Shown here in pieces: positions 25,511 through 34,710 of a DNA stretch of 38,061 nucleotides. This stretch comes from Lentisphaeria bacterium (lineage in GTDB: Bacteria; Verrucomicrobiota; Lentisphaeria; Victivallales; Victivallaceae). Positions within the stretch are counted from its first letter, which is position 1. Every line of letters begins with the position of its first letter. The DNA lies in contig JAFVZG010000042.1 in assembly GCA_017508285.1 (NCBI GenBank), positions 1 through 38,061 of the forward strand, read 5' to 3'. Position numbers and translations under genes: made by a program. The notes under the pieces were generated by a model. That model ran no database searches. It saw only the letters and a program-made list of their open reading frames with translations, and had not been told where the DNA came from.

Positions 25511-27490
25511 ATGAACGACAACAACAGCGGTAAAACGCCGAAAAACAACCGACAATCCGCCCCCGGAAACGAACCGCCGCGCCGTTCACGGGCTGGTGTG
25601 GTGTGGCTTTTGATAATGCTGATGCTCGGCACCATGCTCCTTTTCAAAACCTGCGGCCCCGATCAGCAGCAGGAGTTGAATCAGAGCGGTTTTGAGCACC
25701 GGCTGAAAGAAAAAAGTATCGACACCATTTTGCTGATACCCGCCGGAGACAGAGTTTTCAATATCGAAGGAAAACTGAAAAAAACCGGCACTTCAGAAAA
25801 CCGGGAATTTTACATCACCCGGGTGGTCATGTCGGAAGAGCTGGAAAAAGCCATGCGGGATTCCGGTGCCACGGTGACTGTGGAAGCCGACAGCTCCGGA
25901 TTCTGGAATTTCATCCTTGCCAGTGTACTGCCGGTGGTGATAATCCTTGCGGTGATCTATTTCATTTCCATGCGGCAGATGAGGATGAATGGGCACGGGG
26001 CGATGGATTTCGGAAAAAGCAAAGCCAGAATGATCCCCCCGGATGAACTCAATGTCCGCTTTTCCGATGTCGCCGGTGCCGATGAAGCAAAAGAGGAGAT
26101 CATGGAGATCGTCGAATTTCTCCGTGACCCGCTGCGTTTTCAGCTTCTCGGCGGCAAGATCCCCAAAGGCTGCCTTCTGGTCGGCGATCCCGGCACCGGT
26201 AAAACCCTGCTGGCGAAAGCGGTCGCCTGCGAAGCCGGAGTACCGTTTTTCTCGATCAGCGGTTCGGATTTTGTCGAGATGTTTGTCGGTGTCGGTGCCA
26301 GCCGGGTGCGCGATATGTTCGATCAGGCGCGTAAACACACCCCGTGTCTGATATTCATTGATGAGATCGATGCAGTGGGCCGTTCCCGCTTCTCCGGCTG
26401 GGGCGGCGGTCACGATGAAAGAGAGCAGACCCTCAACGCCATGCTGGTGGAAATGGATGGTCTGGAAAGCCGCAACGGAGTCATCGTTCTTGCCGCGACC
26501 AACCGTCCGGATGTTCTTGACCCGGCACTGCTCCGTCCCGGCCGTTTTGACCGGCAGGTGGTCATGGATCTGCCGGATATTGCTGGCAGACGGCAGATAC
26601 TTGATGTCCATGTCAAAAAGATCAAAACTGATGCTTCAGTTGATCTGGATGTGGTCGCCAGAACCACTCCGGGATTCAGCGGAGCCGACCTTGCCAACCT
26701 CTGCAACGAAGCAGCCCTGCTCGCCGCCCGCAGAGGCAAAGAAGAGGTCTCTCAGAATGAGATGGAAGACGCCCGTGATAAAGTCAGTTACGGCACTGAA
26801 CGCCGCAGCCGCAAGATCAATGACCGGGAAAGAAAACTTACCGCTTATCACGAAGCCGGTCACACTCTCGTTGCCATTCACAATGAGTACTGCACTCCGG
26901 TCCACAAAGTCACCATCATTCCCCGCGGTCAATCTGCTTTAGGTGCTACTTTTATGATGCCCAAAGAGGATACCTACACCAAGAGCAAACTTGAGTTGAA
27001 AGCGATGATGGCGATGTCTCTCGGCGGCAGAGCTGCTGAGGAGATCGTATTCGGGGATATCACCACCGGAGCGGCGGCAGATATCCAGCACCTGACCGAT
27101 ATCGCCCGCAAAATGGTCTGCCAATTCGGCATGAGTCCCCTCGGGCCGGTCAAGATGGGCGACTTCACCAATCACCCGCACATGCGGATCGACGGATTAC
27201 CGCCGGATGGGATCTCCAACGAAACTGAAAGAGAGATCGATCTGGAAGTCCGCAGTTTGATCAACGAGGCTTATGAAAGTGCCAAAAACTGCCTGACAGA
27301 ACACCGTGATCAGCTGGAATTGATCACCAATGCCCTGTTGGAAAAAGAGACCATTTCCATCAATGAGATAAATATCATGCTGGGATTGGTTCCGGATACT
27401 GCGGAAGAAACCGCCGCTGCTGCACCGCAAGCAAGTGCGGATGCGGAAAATACCGGAAACACCACCAACGATGGTGAAGCTGAGGCATAA
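25511..27490 (+). CDS. ftsH: ATP-dependent zinc metalloprotease FtsH
   Basis: FtsH is a hexameric membrane protease that extracts and degrades membrane and short-lived cytosolic proteins. The 659-residue protein has two N-terminal membrane segments (about 28-46 and 132-152) flanking a periplasmic domain. The AAA+ domain follows, with Walker A GDPGTGKT (225-232), Walker [13 protein letters not shown], and the second region of homology [20 protein letters not shown]. The protease domain has HEAGH at 447-451. The C-terminal tail of about 40 residues is rich in Ala, Thr and Glu. A GTG ten codons upstream is in frame but lacks a binding site, so I chose the ATG. A DUF167 gene follows after one base. 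Confidence 0.95.
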   Translation: MNDNNSGKTPKNNRQSAPGNEPPRRSRAGVVWLLIMLMLGTMLLFKTCGPDQQQELNQSGFEHRLKEKSIDTILLIPAGDRVFNIEGKLKKTGTSENREFYITRVVMSEELEKAMRDSGATVTVEADSSGFWNFILASVLPVVIILAVIYFISMRQMRMNGHGAMDFGKSKARMIPPDELNVRFSDVAGADEAKEEIMEIVEFLRDPLRFQLLGGKIPKGCLLVGDPGTGKTLLAKAVACEAGVPFFSISGSDFVEMFVGVGASRVRDMFDQARKHTPCLIFIDEIDAVGRSRFSGWGGGHDEREQTLNAMLVEMDGLESRNGVIVLAATNRPDVLDPALLRPGRFDRQVVMDLPDIAGRRQILDVHVKKIKTDASVDLDVVARTTPGFSGADLANLCNEAALLAARRGKEEVSQNEMEDARDKVSYGTERRSRKINDRERKLTAYHEAGHTLVAIHNEYCTPVHKVTIIPRGQSALGATFMMPKEDTYTKSKLELKAMMAMSLGGRAAEEIVFGDITTGAAADIQHLTDIARKMVCQFGMSPLGPVKMGDFTNHPHMRIDGLPPDGISNETEREIDLEVRSLINEAYESAKNCLTEHRDQLELITNALLEKETISINEINIMLGLVPDTAEETAAAAPQASADAENTGNTTNDGEAEA

Positions 27491-27491
27491 A

Positions 27492-27800
27492 ATGGCGATC
27501 CCCGATGGAATGCTCCGGCCGGATGGCAGCGGAAACACCCTGTTGAAGCTGCGCATCCATCCGGGTGCCAAACGCAGTGCCGTCACAGGAATTTTCGGAG
27601 ATGCGGTCAAACTTGATCTGCAGGCACCGCCGGTAGACGGCAAAGCCAATGCCGCGCTCATAAAATTTCTGGCAGAAAAACTGCACCTGCCCAAGTCGGC
27701 AGTTTCGTTGAAAAGCGGCGAATCAAGCCGTGACAAAGTAGTACAAGCCGTGGGAATAACCCCGGAAGAAATCATATCTTTTCTTGAGTTGGAATCATGA
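27492..27800 (+). CDS. DUF167/YggU family protein
   Basis: A 102-residue member of the DUF167 (YggU) family, whose biochemical role is unknown. The diagnostic segments are LRIHPGAKRSAVTG, where most relatives have V-x-P-x-A, then LQAPPVDGKANAALIKFLAEKL and VSLKSGESSRDKVVQ. The start is set by the ATG one base after the ftsH stop. A longer in-frame version would overlap the end of ftsH by 56 bases and has no conservation. The TGA stop overlaps the ATG of the next gene, so translation of ftsH, this gene and apgM is tightly coupled. Confidence 0.88.
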   Translation: MAIPDGMLRPDGSGNTLLKLRIHPGAKRSAVTGIFGDAVKLDLQAPPVDGKANAALIKFLAEKLHLPKSAVSLKSGESSRDKVVQAVGITPEEIISFLELES

Positions 27801-29017
27801 AAAATTTTCGCAAAGCCATAATCTTTCTGCCCGATGGCATGGCAGATGATCCGTTGCCGGAATTAAACGGCAAAACCCCGCTTGAATTCGCCAATACCCC
27901 GGCGATGGACTCCATTGCCGCCAAAGGTGCCAGCGGAACATTTCTCACCCTTCCTGACGGATTGCCGACCAGTTCGGATGTGGCAAACATGTCAGTGCTC
28001 GGATTTCAGCCGGAATTGAACTACCCCGGCAGAGGACCGATCGAAGCGGCAAGTCAGGGGATCGAATTGGCCGATGATGATGTGGCATGGCGGTGCAATC
28101 TGGTCTATGTTTCAGATGACGGAGTTTTGCGCGACTACTCTGCCGGCCACCTGTCAGATGATGATTCAAAAATCCTGATGGCGGCATTGAAAGAGGAGTT
28201 TGATTCTCCGGAAGTAACTTTCCACCACGGAGTAAGTTACCGGAATCTGCTGGTGCTTCACGGCAAAAAATTCTCCAACAGGATCGACTATCAGAAACCG
28301 GATTCATCGCAGGATATTCCGGTGAGCCAATTGCGGCTGAAACCGCTGGATGATTCAGAGGAAGCGGCATATACTGTGCGCTTTCTGGAAGAACTTTCTG
28401 CCAAAGCGGCGAAGTTCCTTGCCGCCCATCCGCTCAATGCCGGGCGCCCCTCTCCTGCCAACTGGATCTGGCCGTGGAGTCCGGGGTACCGGCCGCAGAT
28501 GCAGATGTTTTCTGAGCGTTATGCCGGAAGGCGCGGTGCAGTTATCAGCGCAGTCGATGTGATAAAAGGGCTGGGCAAATGCACCGGCATGCAAGTGATC
28601 GATGTTCCGGGAGCAACCGGATTTCTGGATACCGATTACGAAGGGAAAGTACAGGCGGCACTCCGCGCCATCGAAGATAATGATTTGGTCTATGTCCATC
28701 TGGAAGCGATCGATGAGTGTTCCCATCTCGGCGATTTGCAGTTGAAACTGCGGGCTATCGGGGAGTTTGATGCCAAAGTGGTCGCTCCGATCCTCAAGGC
28801 TCTGCAGGATAAACCGTACAACTTTGCGGTACTTCCGGATCATCCGGTGCCGATCAAACTGCGCAAACACACCACGACCCCGGTTCCGCTGGCGATTTGC
28901 GGCCCGGCGATCTCTGAGCCGGATAATATAACGGTATTCAGCGAAACTCTCGCCCCGGGCGGCAATCTCGGCAATCTTTCCAAAGAGGAACTCGTCCGGA
29001 AACTGCTGGAGATCTGA
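27797..29017 (+). CDS. apgM: Cofactor-independent phosphoglycerate mutase, archaeal (ApgM) type
   Basis: This alkaline-phosphatase-superfamily enzyme interconverts 3- and 2-phosphoglycerate without a bisphosphate cofactor. Motifs: metal-binding LPDGMADD at about 11-18; the phosphorylated serine in PTSSDVANMSVLGF (about Ser60); NYPGRGPIEAASQGI; VHLEAIDECSHLGD with metal-binding Asp and His; and AVLPDHPVPIKLRKHTTTPVP near the C terminus. Its 406 residues match the ApgM class (about 400) rather than the 510-residue GpmI class. Some bacterial members act as homoserine kinases, so a role in threonine synthesis is an alternative that sequence alone does not exclude. It overlaps the DUF167 gene by four bases and is followed by recX after two bases. 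Confidence 0.88.
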   Translation: MKNFRKAIIFLPDGMADDPLPELNGKTPLEFANTPAMDSIAAKGASGTFLTLPDGLPTSSDVANMSVLGFQPELNYPGRGPIEAASQGIELADDDVAWRCNLVYVSDDGVLRDYSAGHLSDDDSKILMAALKEEFDSPEVTFHHGVSYRNLLVLHGKKFSNRIDYQKPDSSQDIPVSQLRLKPLDDSEEAAYTVRFLEELSAKAAKFLAAHPLNAGRPSPANWIWPWSPGYRPQMQMFSERYAGRRGAVISAVDVIKGLGKCTGMQVIDVPGATGFLDTDYEGKVQAALRAIEDNDLVYVHLEAIDECSHLGDLQLKLRAIGEFDAKVVAPILKALQDKPYNFAVLPDHPVPIKLRKHTTTPVPLAICGPAISEPDNITVFSETLAPGGNLGNLSKEELVRKLLEI

Positions 29018-29019
29018 GT

Positions 29020-29481
29020 ATGCCCAAAGAGCCTCCAAGCGCAATGACAAAGGCGATGGATCTTCTTGCCGCCAGACCATTGAGCGAATTGGAATTGCTC
29101 ACAAAGCTCCGCCGTGCCGGTTATCCGGATGATGAGTGCGACCGGGTGATCGCAGAGTGCGTAAAACGCCAGTACCTCAACGATGAACAATTGACCGCCG
29201 ATTGCGTGGATATTCTCCATCAGCGCAACCTCGGTGCCAGACAGATACGGATGAAACTCGCCCGGCGCGGTCTGGATACGGAAACGGTCAACGGTCTGCT
29301 CGCAGAATCACCGGAAGAGGAGTTGGATGCCGCCCGGAGAGCATTGGAAGGGAAACTGCGCCTGCTGACAAAAGAGAGCGATCCCCGCAAAAAACGGGAA
29401 AAACTTTTCCGCTTCATGGCAGGCAGGGGTTTTTCCCCGGGGGTGATATTCAAAGTGATGGATGAAAAAAGGGAAGAGTAA
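29020..29481 (+). CDS. recX: Regulatory protein RecX
   Basis: RecX binds and restrains RecA filaments. The 153-residue protein has the tandem three-helix repeats of the family: MDLLAARPLSELELLTKLRRAGY, then VIAECVKRQYLNDEQLTADCVD and LGARQIRMKLARRGL, ending FRFMAGRGFSPGVIFKVMDE. An ATG at 29044 (MTKAMDLL) is a second possible start. Finding recX after apgM instead of beside recA is uncommon but not unique. Its last codons overlap the terminator of the convergent zinc-finger gene, which on this strand lacks a T run. Confidence 0.85.
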   Translation: MPKEPPSAMTKAMDLLAARPLSELELLTKLRRAGYPDDECDRVIAECVKRQYLNDEQLTADCVDILHQRNLGARQIRMKLARRGLDTETVNGLLAESPEEELDAARRALEGKLRLLTKESDPRKKREKLFRFMAGRGFSPGVIFKVMDEKREE

Positions 29482-29490
29482 CCCCTTCCC
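29465..29490 (-). terminator. Terminator of the zinc-finger membrane gene
   Basis: Read on the minus strand, GGGAAG pairs with CTTCCC around an eight-base loop and is followed directly by six T residues (29470 to 29465). It lies 25 bases after the zinc-finger gene stop and overlaps the 3' end of recX. Confidence 0.8.
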
Positions 29491-29514
29491 CATCCGGCAG
29501 ACCCAAGTTGTCAA

Positions 29515-29928
29515 TCACTGCTGATCGACCATTGCTTCACGCTCACGTTTATATTTGGAATCCTGAGGCATCGCGCCTTTTCCGGCATTGATCGCCTTAC
29601 CGGCGCCTTTTTTGACCGTTTTAGCGACATTGCGCAATTTCCGGTCGATTTTCTTCTGGTTTTTAGAGTAGATGAACCAGCCGCTGCCGGCAAGCAGAAG
29701 CAGAATAATAAACCAGATCAGGATCCGCCGTCTCAGCAATGCATCACTCTTTTTGCCGCGGCGGATGACACCGTCGGCACGGGCTTTTGATGCGGTACCG
29801 CGACGGTAACACTCTTCCGAACAGTAATTTGCCCCGTCAATGTTTTGAAGACACTCACCACATACCGGTTTACGACAGGCAGCACAAACTGCAACAGCTT
29901 CACGATCAGGGTGTTTCAAACAAACCAT
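29515..29928 (-). CDS. B-box-type zinc-finger single-pass membrane protein
   Basis: A 137-residue protein of unknown role. The N-terminal 40 residues form a B-box-like zinc finger, CxH near residues 3-5, CAAC (15-18), CGEC (23-26) and CSEEC (36-40). A basic linker leads to a single membrane segment (about 69-87, IWFIILLLLAGSGWFIY), then a Lys/Arg-rich tail with KKGAGKAINAGKGA. The basic tail suggests contact with nucleic acid or lipid headgroups, which is inference. The chosen ATG has an excellent GGAGGTG site; a longer start at 30087 would include the promoter. It is monocistronic, with its own promoter and terminator. Confidence 0.82.
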   Translation of the reverse strand: MVCLKHPDREAVAVCAACRKPVCGECLQNIDGANYCSEECYRRGTASKARADGVIRRGKKSDALLRRRILIWFIILLLLAGSGWFIYSKNQKKIDRKLRNVAKTVKKGAGKAINAGKGAMPQDSKYKREREAMVDQQ

Positions 29929-29989
29929 ACGCACCTCCGGTCTTTTATTTTCTGCCTTGCCGGATAAAAAAATATCCGGTTCCTGTAAT

Positions 29990-30018
29990 ACTATAACTCC
30001 GGAATCAACTCTTGTCAA
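29990..30018 (-). promoter_or_regulatory. Promoter of the zinc-finger membrane gene
   Basis: Consensus TTGACA (30013-30018 on the minus strand), a 17-base spacer and TATAGT (29990-29995). The leader is about 55 bases, ending in the GGAGGTG binding site. Confidence 0.7.
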
Positions 30019-30268
30019 ATCCGGCAGAGTTTTTTGCAGGTAATGTCCCGAATTTTGTGAAACATACATACAAGACTGAATGAACACATTTTATGGCGAC
30101 ACATGGAATATATCACTTACATTATGATTGGTCAAAAACATAAAACGATTTGATTGCACCCGGTGGATTTTATCACAACAAATGGGATAATAATTTTTTG
30201 TAAAATATGCTTCTTTGCAGCACGCAAAAATACAGACAAAAATTTTTGCCTTAAAAGGCGGAATCGAC
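30019..30268. other. AT-rich intergenic stretch without a recognised gene
   Basis: This is the central part of the 425-base gap between the zinc-finger gene and gyrA. I see no conserved RNA fold, no T-run terminator and no plausible coding region. The only open frame (from 30154) starts at a TTG, runs through the gyrA promoter and has no binding site. A small GCCTT/AAGGC dyad at 30248-30259 is the only structure noted. Confidence 0.5.
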
Positions 30269-30297
30269 TTGTTTCCGTTGGCAAAGTGTGCTATATT
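30269..30297 (+). promoter_or_regulatory. Candidate promoter of gyrA and the downstream genes
   Basis: TTGTTT (30269-30274), a 17-base spacer with a TGTGC end, and TATATT (30292-30297), about 57 bases before the gyrA ATG. An AAGGAAGAG binding site precedes the start. Confidence 0.6.
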
Positions 30298-30353
30298 ATC
30301 TTATTAATAATGTATAGTACGGTTTATTGTATACTTAACCTAAAGGAAGAGAT

Positions 30354-33026
30354 ATGAGCGATACTCCATTGCGCGATATTTCGGTGAATATTGAAGAGAT
30401 CATGCACACCGCTTATCTCCAGTATTCTCTCAGTGTCAATGTCGGTCGTGCCATCCCGGATGTGCGTGACGGTTTGAAGCCGGTAAACCGGCGTATTTTG
30501 TATGCCATGGGCAGAATGGGCATCACCAAGAGCCATCAGACGGTAAAATGCGCCAAAGTGGTCGGTGAAGTCATGGGTAATTATCACCCCCACGGCGACT
30601 CGGCGATCTACGATGCCCTTGTCCGTCTCGGTCAGCCCTTCAGTCTGCGCGCGCCGCTGATCGAAGGTCAGGGAAACTTCGGTACCGATGACGGCGACCC
30701 GGCTGCGGCAAGCCGTTACACCGAGTGCCGTATGGAGCGTCTTGCCGAAGAGATGCTTCAGGATATCAAGGAAGATACCGTTGACATGGTTCCGACCTTT
30801 GACGAATCCGATGTGGAACCATCCGTGCTGCCGGCAAAATTCCCGCAGCTGCTGGTCAACGGCACCACCGGTATCGGTGTCGGTATGGCGACCAACATCC
30901 CCACCCACAATCTGGGTGAAGTCATTGATGCCACTGTCGCGCTTCTGGATGATCCGGATGCCTCGGTGGATCAATTGATGGAGTATCTGCCCGGGCCGGA
31001 CTTCCCCGGCGGGGCGATCATCCGCGGCCGCTTCACATTGCGGCAATTCTACCAGACCGGCCGGGGCAGTGTCCGGCTGCGCGCCAAAGCGGATATCATT
31101 GAAAAAGATGGCAAAGAGCAGATCATTTTCAGCGAAATACCTTACGGAGTTCACCGCAGTGAACAGATTTCTCATATCGACCAGCTGATCACCGACAAAA
31201 AAATCACCGGCATCAGCGACATCCGGGATGAGAGCAGTGACCGTACCGGTATCCGGATCGTGGTGGATATCAAAAGAGGTTCAATGGCACAGGTCGTCCT
31301 CAATCAGCTCTATTCCATGACCGCTTTTGAGACCACGATGGGCTGCACCATGCTGGTGGTCGATCACAACCGTCCCCGGATCATGAATCTGCCCCAGGTG
31401 CTTCAGGCTTACATCGACCACCGTCTGGAAGTAGTCCTCCGGAGAAGTATTTTCCGGTTGAAAACCGCCGAAGCCAGAATGCACATCGTTACCGGCTTGA
31501 TCAAAGCGGTGGAAAATCTGGATGAGGTCGTCACCATCATCCGTGAATCAGCGAGCCGTCCGGATGCCCATGAAAAACTGCAGATGAAGTTCGGGTTTTC
31601 TGAGATCCAGGCAGACGCCATTCTGGATATGCGTCTGCATCAATTGACCGGTCTGGCAATCGAAAATCTGCAGAATGAATTCAAGGAACTTACCGAGCGC
31701 ATCGAATACCTCAAAGGTCTGATCGCCGATCACCACAAACGCGTGGAAGTGGTCAAAGAAGAATTGCTGGAGATCAAAGAGAAATACGCGACCGCCCGCC
31801 GCACAGAAATAACTTCCGACGACAGTGATCTGAATATCGCCGATTTCATTCCCCGCCACAGCTGCGTGATCACAGTTTCCGATACCGGTTACATCAAACG
31901 GGTACCGGCAGACACTTACCGCACCCAGCACCGCGGCGGCAAAGGCATCATCGGCATGGGAACCAAAGAGGAAGACCATGTGGCACACCTTTTCAATGCC
32001 CACAGTCACGATATAATCTTCTTCTTCACCGATCGCGGCTTTATGTACTGGCTCAATGTTTACGAGATCCCCGAAGGCATCCGCACCGGCAAAGGCAAAG
32101 CGATTATCAATCTGATCAAAGTGGAAGAGGGCGAAAAGATCTGCGCCATGCTTACCGTTTCACGGGAAGATTTTGAGGATCAGAATAAATACATCGTCAT
32201 GGCTTCCAGACGCGGCTTTATCAAAAAGAGCGAATTGGCACTCTTCAAAAACTTGCGCCGGGTCGGCTTGCGGGCTCTGGTCATCGAAGAAGATGATGAC
32301 CTTATCGGTGCAGCAGTCGCCTCCAACGGCGATGAATTGCTGCTTTCGACCAAACTCGGTATGGCGTGCCGCTTCGACCAGAATGACGACCAGATCAGAC
32401 CGATGGGCAGAACCGCCCGCGGCGTGACCGGTATGCGCTTCAAACTTGAGGGCGATGAAGTGGTCAGTCTGGAAGTAATCAGTGAGCCGACCTACGATGA
32501 GCCTCAGGAAGATATCGACAGCGATATCGATCTTGCCGGTGAAGCAGTGGAAGAGGATGCTGCCGGTGCTGATGCCGCCGGTATCGGCCCGGAAGTGCTG
32601 GTAGTCACCGATGGCGGAATGGGCAAACGCTCATTTGTTTCCGCCTACCGCAAAACCAACCGCGGAGCCCGCGGAGTGGTGAATATCCGTTTGCGTGAAG
32701 GTGAAAATGTTTTGGCTGTGGTGCAGATCACTGGCGATGATGAATTGCTGCTGACCACCGAAAGAGGTCAGATCTCCCGGATCCCCGCATCTGAAATACG
32801 CCGGGTCGGCAGAGCATCACTCGGAGTTAAGATCATGAATCTCAATGCCAACGACCGGATCACCGGCGTTGCCAAATTGATGAAACTTGATGAAGAGAGC
32901 AGTTCAAGTGCTGAAGAGGTCACCGGAAGCGAAAACAGTGATCCGGAAACTCCGATCGAAGCAGAAGTCGTAACCGTGGAACCGGTTTCAACGGAAAACG
33001 GTGATAACAGCGAAGTTGAAGCGTAA
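30354..33026 (+). CDS. gyrA: DNA gyrase subunit A
   Basis: GyrA is the DNA-cleaving subunit of gyrase. The core shows [24 protein letters not shown], the helix [18 protein letters not shown], and the active-site tyrosine Tyr122 in SRYTECRM. The quinolone-contact Ser and Asp of that helix are unchanged from the sensitive form. The GyrA box QHRGGKG at 525-531 and the following beta-pinwheel identify gyrase rather than topoisomerase IV ParC. Two features are unusual: a 29-residue strongly acidic insertion in the pinwheel (715-743, 12 acidic residues) and a 45-residue tail (846-890) with no Lys or Arg. In E. coli the acidic tail tunes DNA wrapping, so both may modulate supercoiling here. At 890 residues the length is normal. 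gyrB is not in the window. folP follows after two bases. Confidence 0.95.
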   Translation: MSDTPLRDISVNIEEIMHTAYLQYSLSVNVGRAIPDVRDGLKPVNRRILYAMGRMGITKSHQTVKCAKVVGEVMGNYHPHGDSAIYDALVRLGQPFSLRAPLIEGQGNFGTDDGDPAAASRYTECRMERLAEEMLQDIKEDTVDMVPTFDESDVEPSVLPAKFPQLLVNGTTGIGVGMATNIPTHNLGEVIDATVALLDDPDASVDQLMEYLPGPDFPGGAIIRGRFTLRQFYQTGRGSVRLRAKADIIEKDGKEQIIFSEIPYGVHRSEQISHIDQLITDKKITGISDIRDESSDRTGIRIVVDIKRGSMAQVVLNQLYSMTAFETTMGCTMLVVDHNRPRIMNLPQVLQAYIDHRLEVVLRRSIFRLKTAEARMHIVTGLIKAVENLDEVVTIIRESASRPDAHEKLQMKFGFSEIQADAILDMRLHQLTGLAIENLQNEFKELTERIEYLKGLIADHHKRVEVVKEELLEIKEKYATARRTEITSDDSDLNIADFIPRHSCVITVSDTGYIKRVPADTYRTQHRGGKGIIGMGTKEEDHVAHLFNAHSHDIIFFFTDRGFMYWLNVYEIPEGIRTGKGKAIINLIKVEEGEKICAMLTVSREDFEDQNKYIVMASRRGFIKKSELALFKNLRRVGLRALVIEEDDDLIGAAVASNGDELLLSTKLGMACRFDQNDDQIRPMGRTARGVTGMRFKLEGDEVVSLEVISEPTYDEPQEDIDSDIDLAGEAVEEDAAGADAAGIGPEVLVVTDGGMGKRSFVSAYRKTNRGARGVVNIRLREGENVLAVVQITGDDELLLTTERGQISRIPASEIRRVGRASLGVKIMNLNANDRITGVAKLMKLDEESSSSAEEVTGSENSDPETPIEAEVVTVEPVSTENGDNSEVEA

Positions 33027-33028
33027 GA

Positions 33029-33871
33029 ATGTTTGATTTTTCCGGATTTCTCAACTCTTCACGGCGCCCCAAAATAATGGGGATAGTCAATGCCAGCGGC
33101 GACTCATTCAGCGGCAATGGTCACATGACCGCTGATGCCGCGCTGGCACGCGCCCTGGCGCATCTGGATGGCGGCGCAGATATTCTGGATATCGGCGGCG
33201 AATCCACCCGTCCGGGGGCAAAAGAAATATCAAGCGATCTGGAAATAAACCGGGTACTGCCGGTGATCCGCAACCTGAAAAAAGTCCATCCGGAAATTAT
33301 TCTCAGTGTCGATACCCGCCACGCTGAAGTGGCACGGGCGGCTCTGACGGCAGGTGTGGAGATCATCAACGATGTCTCAATGCTCCGCAAATCACCGGAA
33401 ACCGCAGAGTTGGCTGCCGAATTTCAGGCAGGTTTGATAATCTCCCACTCCAGAGGGACTCCGGAAAACATGAGTTCACCGGAGTTCTGTGCCTACGATA
33501 TCCCGGTAGCAGAGGCGGTGGCGGCAGAGTTGGCAGAAGCCAGAGAAAAAGCGATCGCCGCCGGAGTGGATGCCGGTAATATCATGCTCGATCCCGGTTT
33601 CGGATTTGCCAAGACCCCGGAACAGTGCTGGGAGTTGGCAGAAGGTCTGGAAAAGATCTGCCCGTTATCGCAACTGTTGATCGGAGTTTCCAGAAAGTCG
33701 TTTCTTGGAGCATTGACCGGAGAGAGTGATCCAGCCGGGCGCAATGCGGAAACTCTGGCTCTGGAATTGCTGCTTGCCCAAAGAGGCGTGGGAATGATCC
33801 GCACTCACGGAGTAAAAGATTTGCACCGGGCTTTGCTGGTACTGGAAAAATGCCGGAAGGAGGATTTCTGA
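33029..33871 (+). CDS. folP: Dihydropteroate synthase
   Basis: FolP joins pterin pyrophosphate and p-aminobenzoate in folate synthesis and is the target of sulfonamides. The 280-residue protein has the expected series of motifs: MGIVNASGDSFSGNG (normally MGxxNxTPDSFxDGG), DIGGESTRPGAK, SVDTRHAEVARAAL, INDVSML, LDPGFGFAKT, and GVSRKSFLGALTG. The Thr-Pro of the first motif is replaced by Ala-Ser-Gly, a minor departure in a loop that closes over the active site. It lies two bases after gyrA, and its stop overlaps the cdaA start (TGATG). The last codons also hold the AAGGAGG binding site of cdaA. Confidence 0.92.
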   Translation: MFDFSGFLNSSRRPKIMGIVNASGDSFSGNGHMTADAALARALAHLDGGADILDIGGESTRPGAKEISSDLEINRVLPVIRNLKKVHPEIILSVDTRHAEVARAALTAGVEIINDVSMLRKSPETAELAAEFQAGLIISHSRGTPENMSSPEFCAYDIPVAEAVAAELAEAREKAIAAGVDAGNIMLDPGFGFAKTPEQCWELAEGLEKICPLSQLLIGVSRKSFLGALTGESDPAGRNAETLALELLLAQRGVGMIRTHGVKDLHRALLVLEKCRKEDF

Positions 33872-34710
33872 TGCCGATAATTGAATTTCTCACCGATTGG
33901 CGCGCTATTTTGCAGATAGTTATCCTCTTTTTGCTGGTCTATCTGGCGATGTACCATTTGCGCAATACTCACGGCTCGCTGGTCATGGGGGGCTTGCTGA
34001 TGTTCATCGGTTCATTATGGTTTTTGGCACAAACGCTTGACCTTGATGTGATATCCCGCCTGCTGGAAATGGTGCTCGGTTCACTGTTTTTGATGCTGAT
34101 GATCATTTTTCAGCCGGAATTGCGCCGGGCACTGGCGCGGCTGGGCAGTTTTGCCATCTGGGAAAACCGCAGACGGCGGGAGTTGATCAATGAGGTGATC
34201 AATGCCATGCTCAATATGTCCAAACGCAAATGCGGAGCGATCGTGGTGATCGAATGCAAGGTAAGATTGCAGACCCTGATCGATGATGCGATAATGCTGG
34301 ATGCCAAAGTAAATGCATTGATGCTGGAGTCGATCTTTTATCCGAATTCGCCGCTGCACGACGGCGCGGTGATAATCAGGGATGACCGGATCGTGGCGGC
34401 ACGGGCGATATTGCCCCTTTCCGGCTCGGAATCGATCTCCAAACAACTGGGGACAAGACACCGGGCGGCATTGGGAATTTCCGAAGAGAGCGATGCGGTG
34501 ACGGTGATGGTTTCCGAAGAAAGCGGGTCGATAAGCATCGGTCACGACGGGAAACTGCACCGGGATCTTTCGCTGGCGGAATTGCATAAAATGCTTGATA
34601 AACTGATCGTGCAGAAAGATGCCGGAGAACTGGATGAAACGATCCAGGAGTTGAATGATACTGATTTGAATGAAGAAACTTCAACCAATGAAAATGGAGG
34701 TGAAGCATGA
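33871..34710 (+). CDS. cdaA: Diadenylate cyclase CdaA (DisA_N domain)
   Basis: CdaA makes cyclic di-AMP from two ATP at the membrane. Three N-terminal membrane segments (about 12-30, 36-57, 62-80) precede the DAC domain, which has the catalytic DGA motif at 164-166 within SPLHDGAVII and RHR at 196-198 within GTRHRAALGIS. The order and spacing match Bacillus CdaA. The ATG at 33871 overlaps the folP stop and has AAGGAGG at ideal spacing; an in-frame ATG at 33850 is disfavoured because it lies before that site. A C-terminal Glu/Asn/Asp-rich tail of about 30 residues is extra. The next gene, a YbbR protein, overlaps by four bases, reproducing the cdaA-cdaR pairing known in Firmicutes. Confidence 0.92.
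   Translation: MPIIEFLTDWRAILQIVILFLLVYLAMYHLRNTHGSLVMGGLLMFIGSLWFLAQTLDLDVISRLLEMVLGSLFLMLMIIFQPELRRALARLGSFAIWENRRRRELINEVINAMLNMSKRKCGAIVVIECKVRLQTLIDDAIMLDAKVNALMLESIFYPNSPLHDGAVIIRDDRIVAARAILPLSGSESISKQLGTRHRAALGISEESDAVTVMVSEESGSISIGHDGKLHRDLSLAELHKMLDKLIVQKDAGELDETIQELNDTDLNEETSTNENGGEA

Noticed and set aside
30154-30357. Possible small protein of 67 codons upstream of gyrA
   Set aside because: It starts at TTG without a binding site, runs through the gyrA promoter and leader, and has an unlikely composition.
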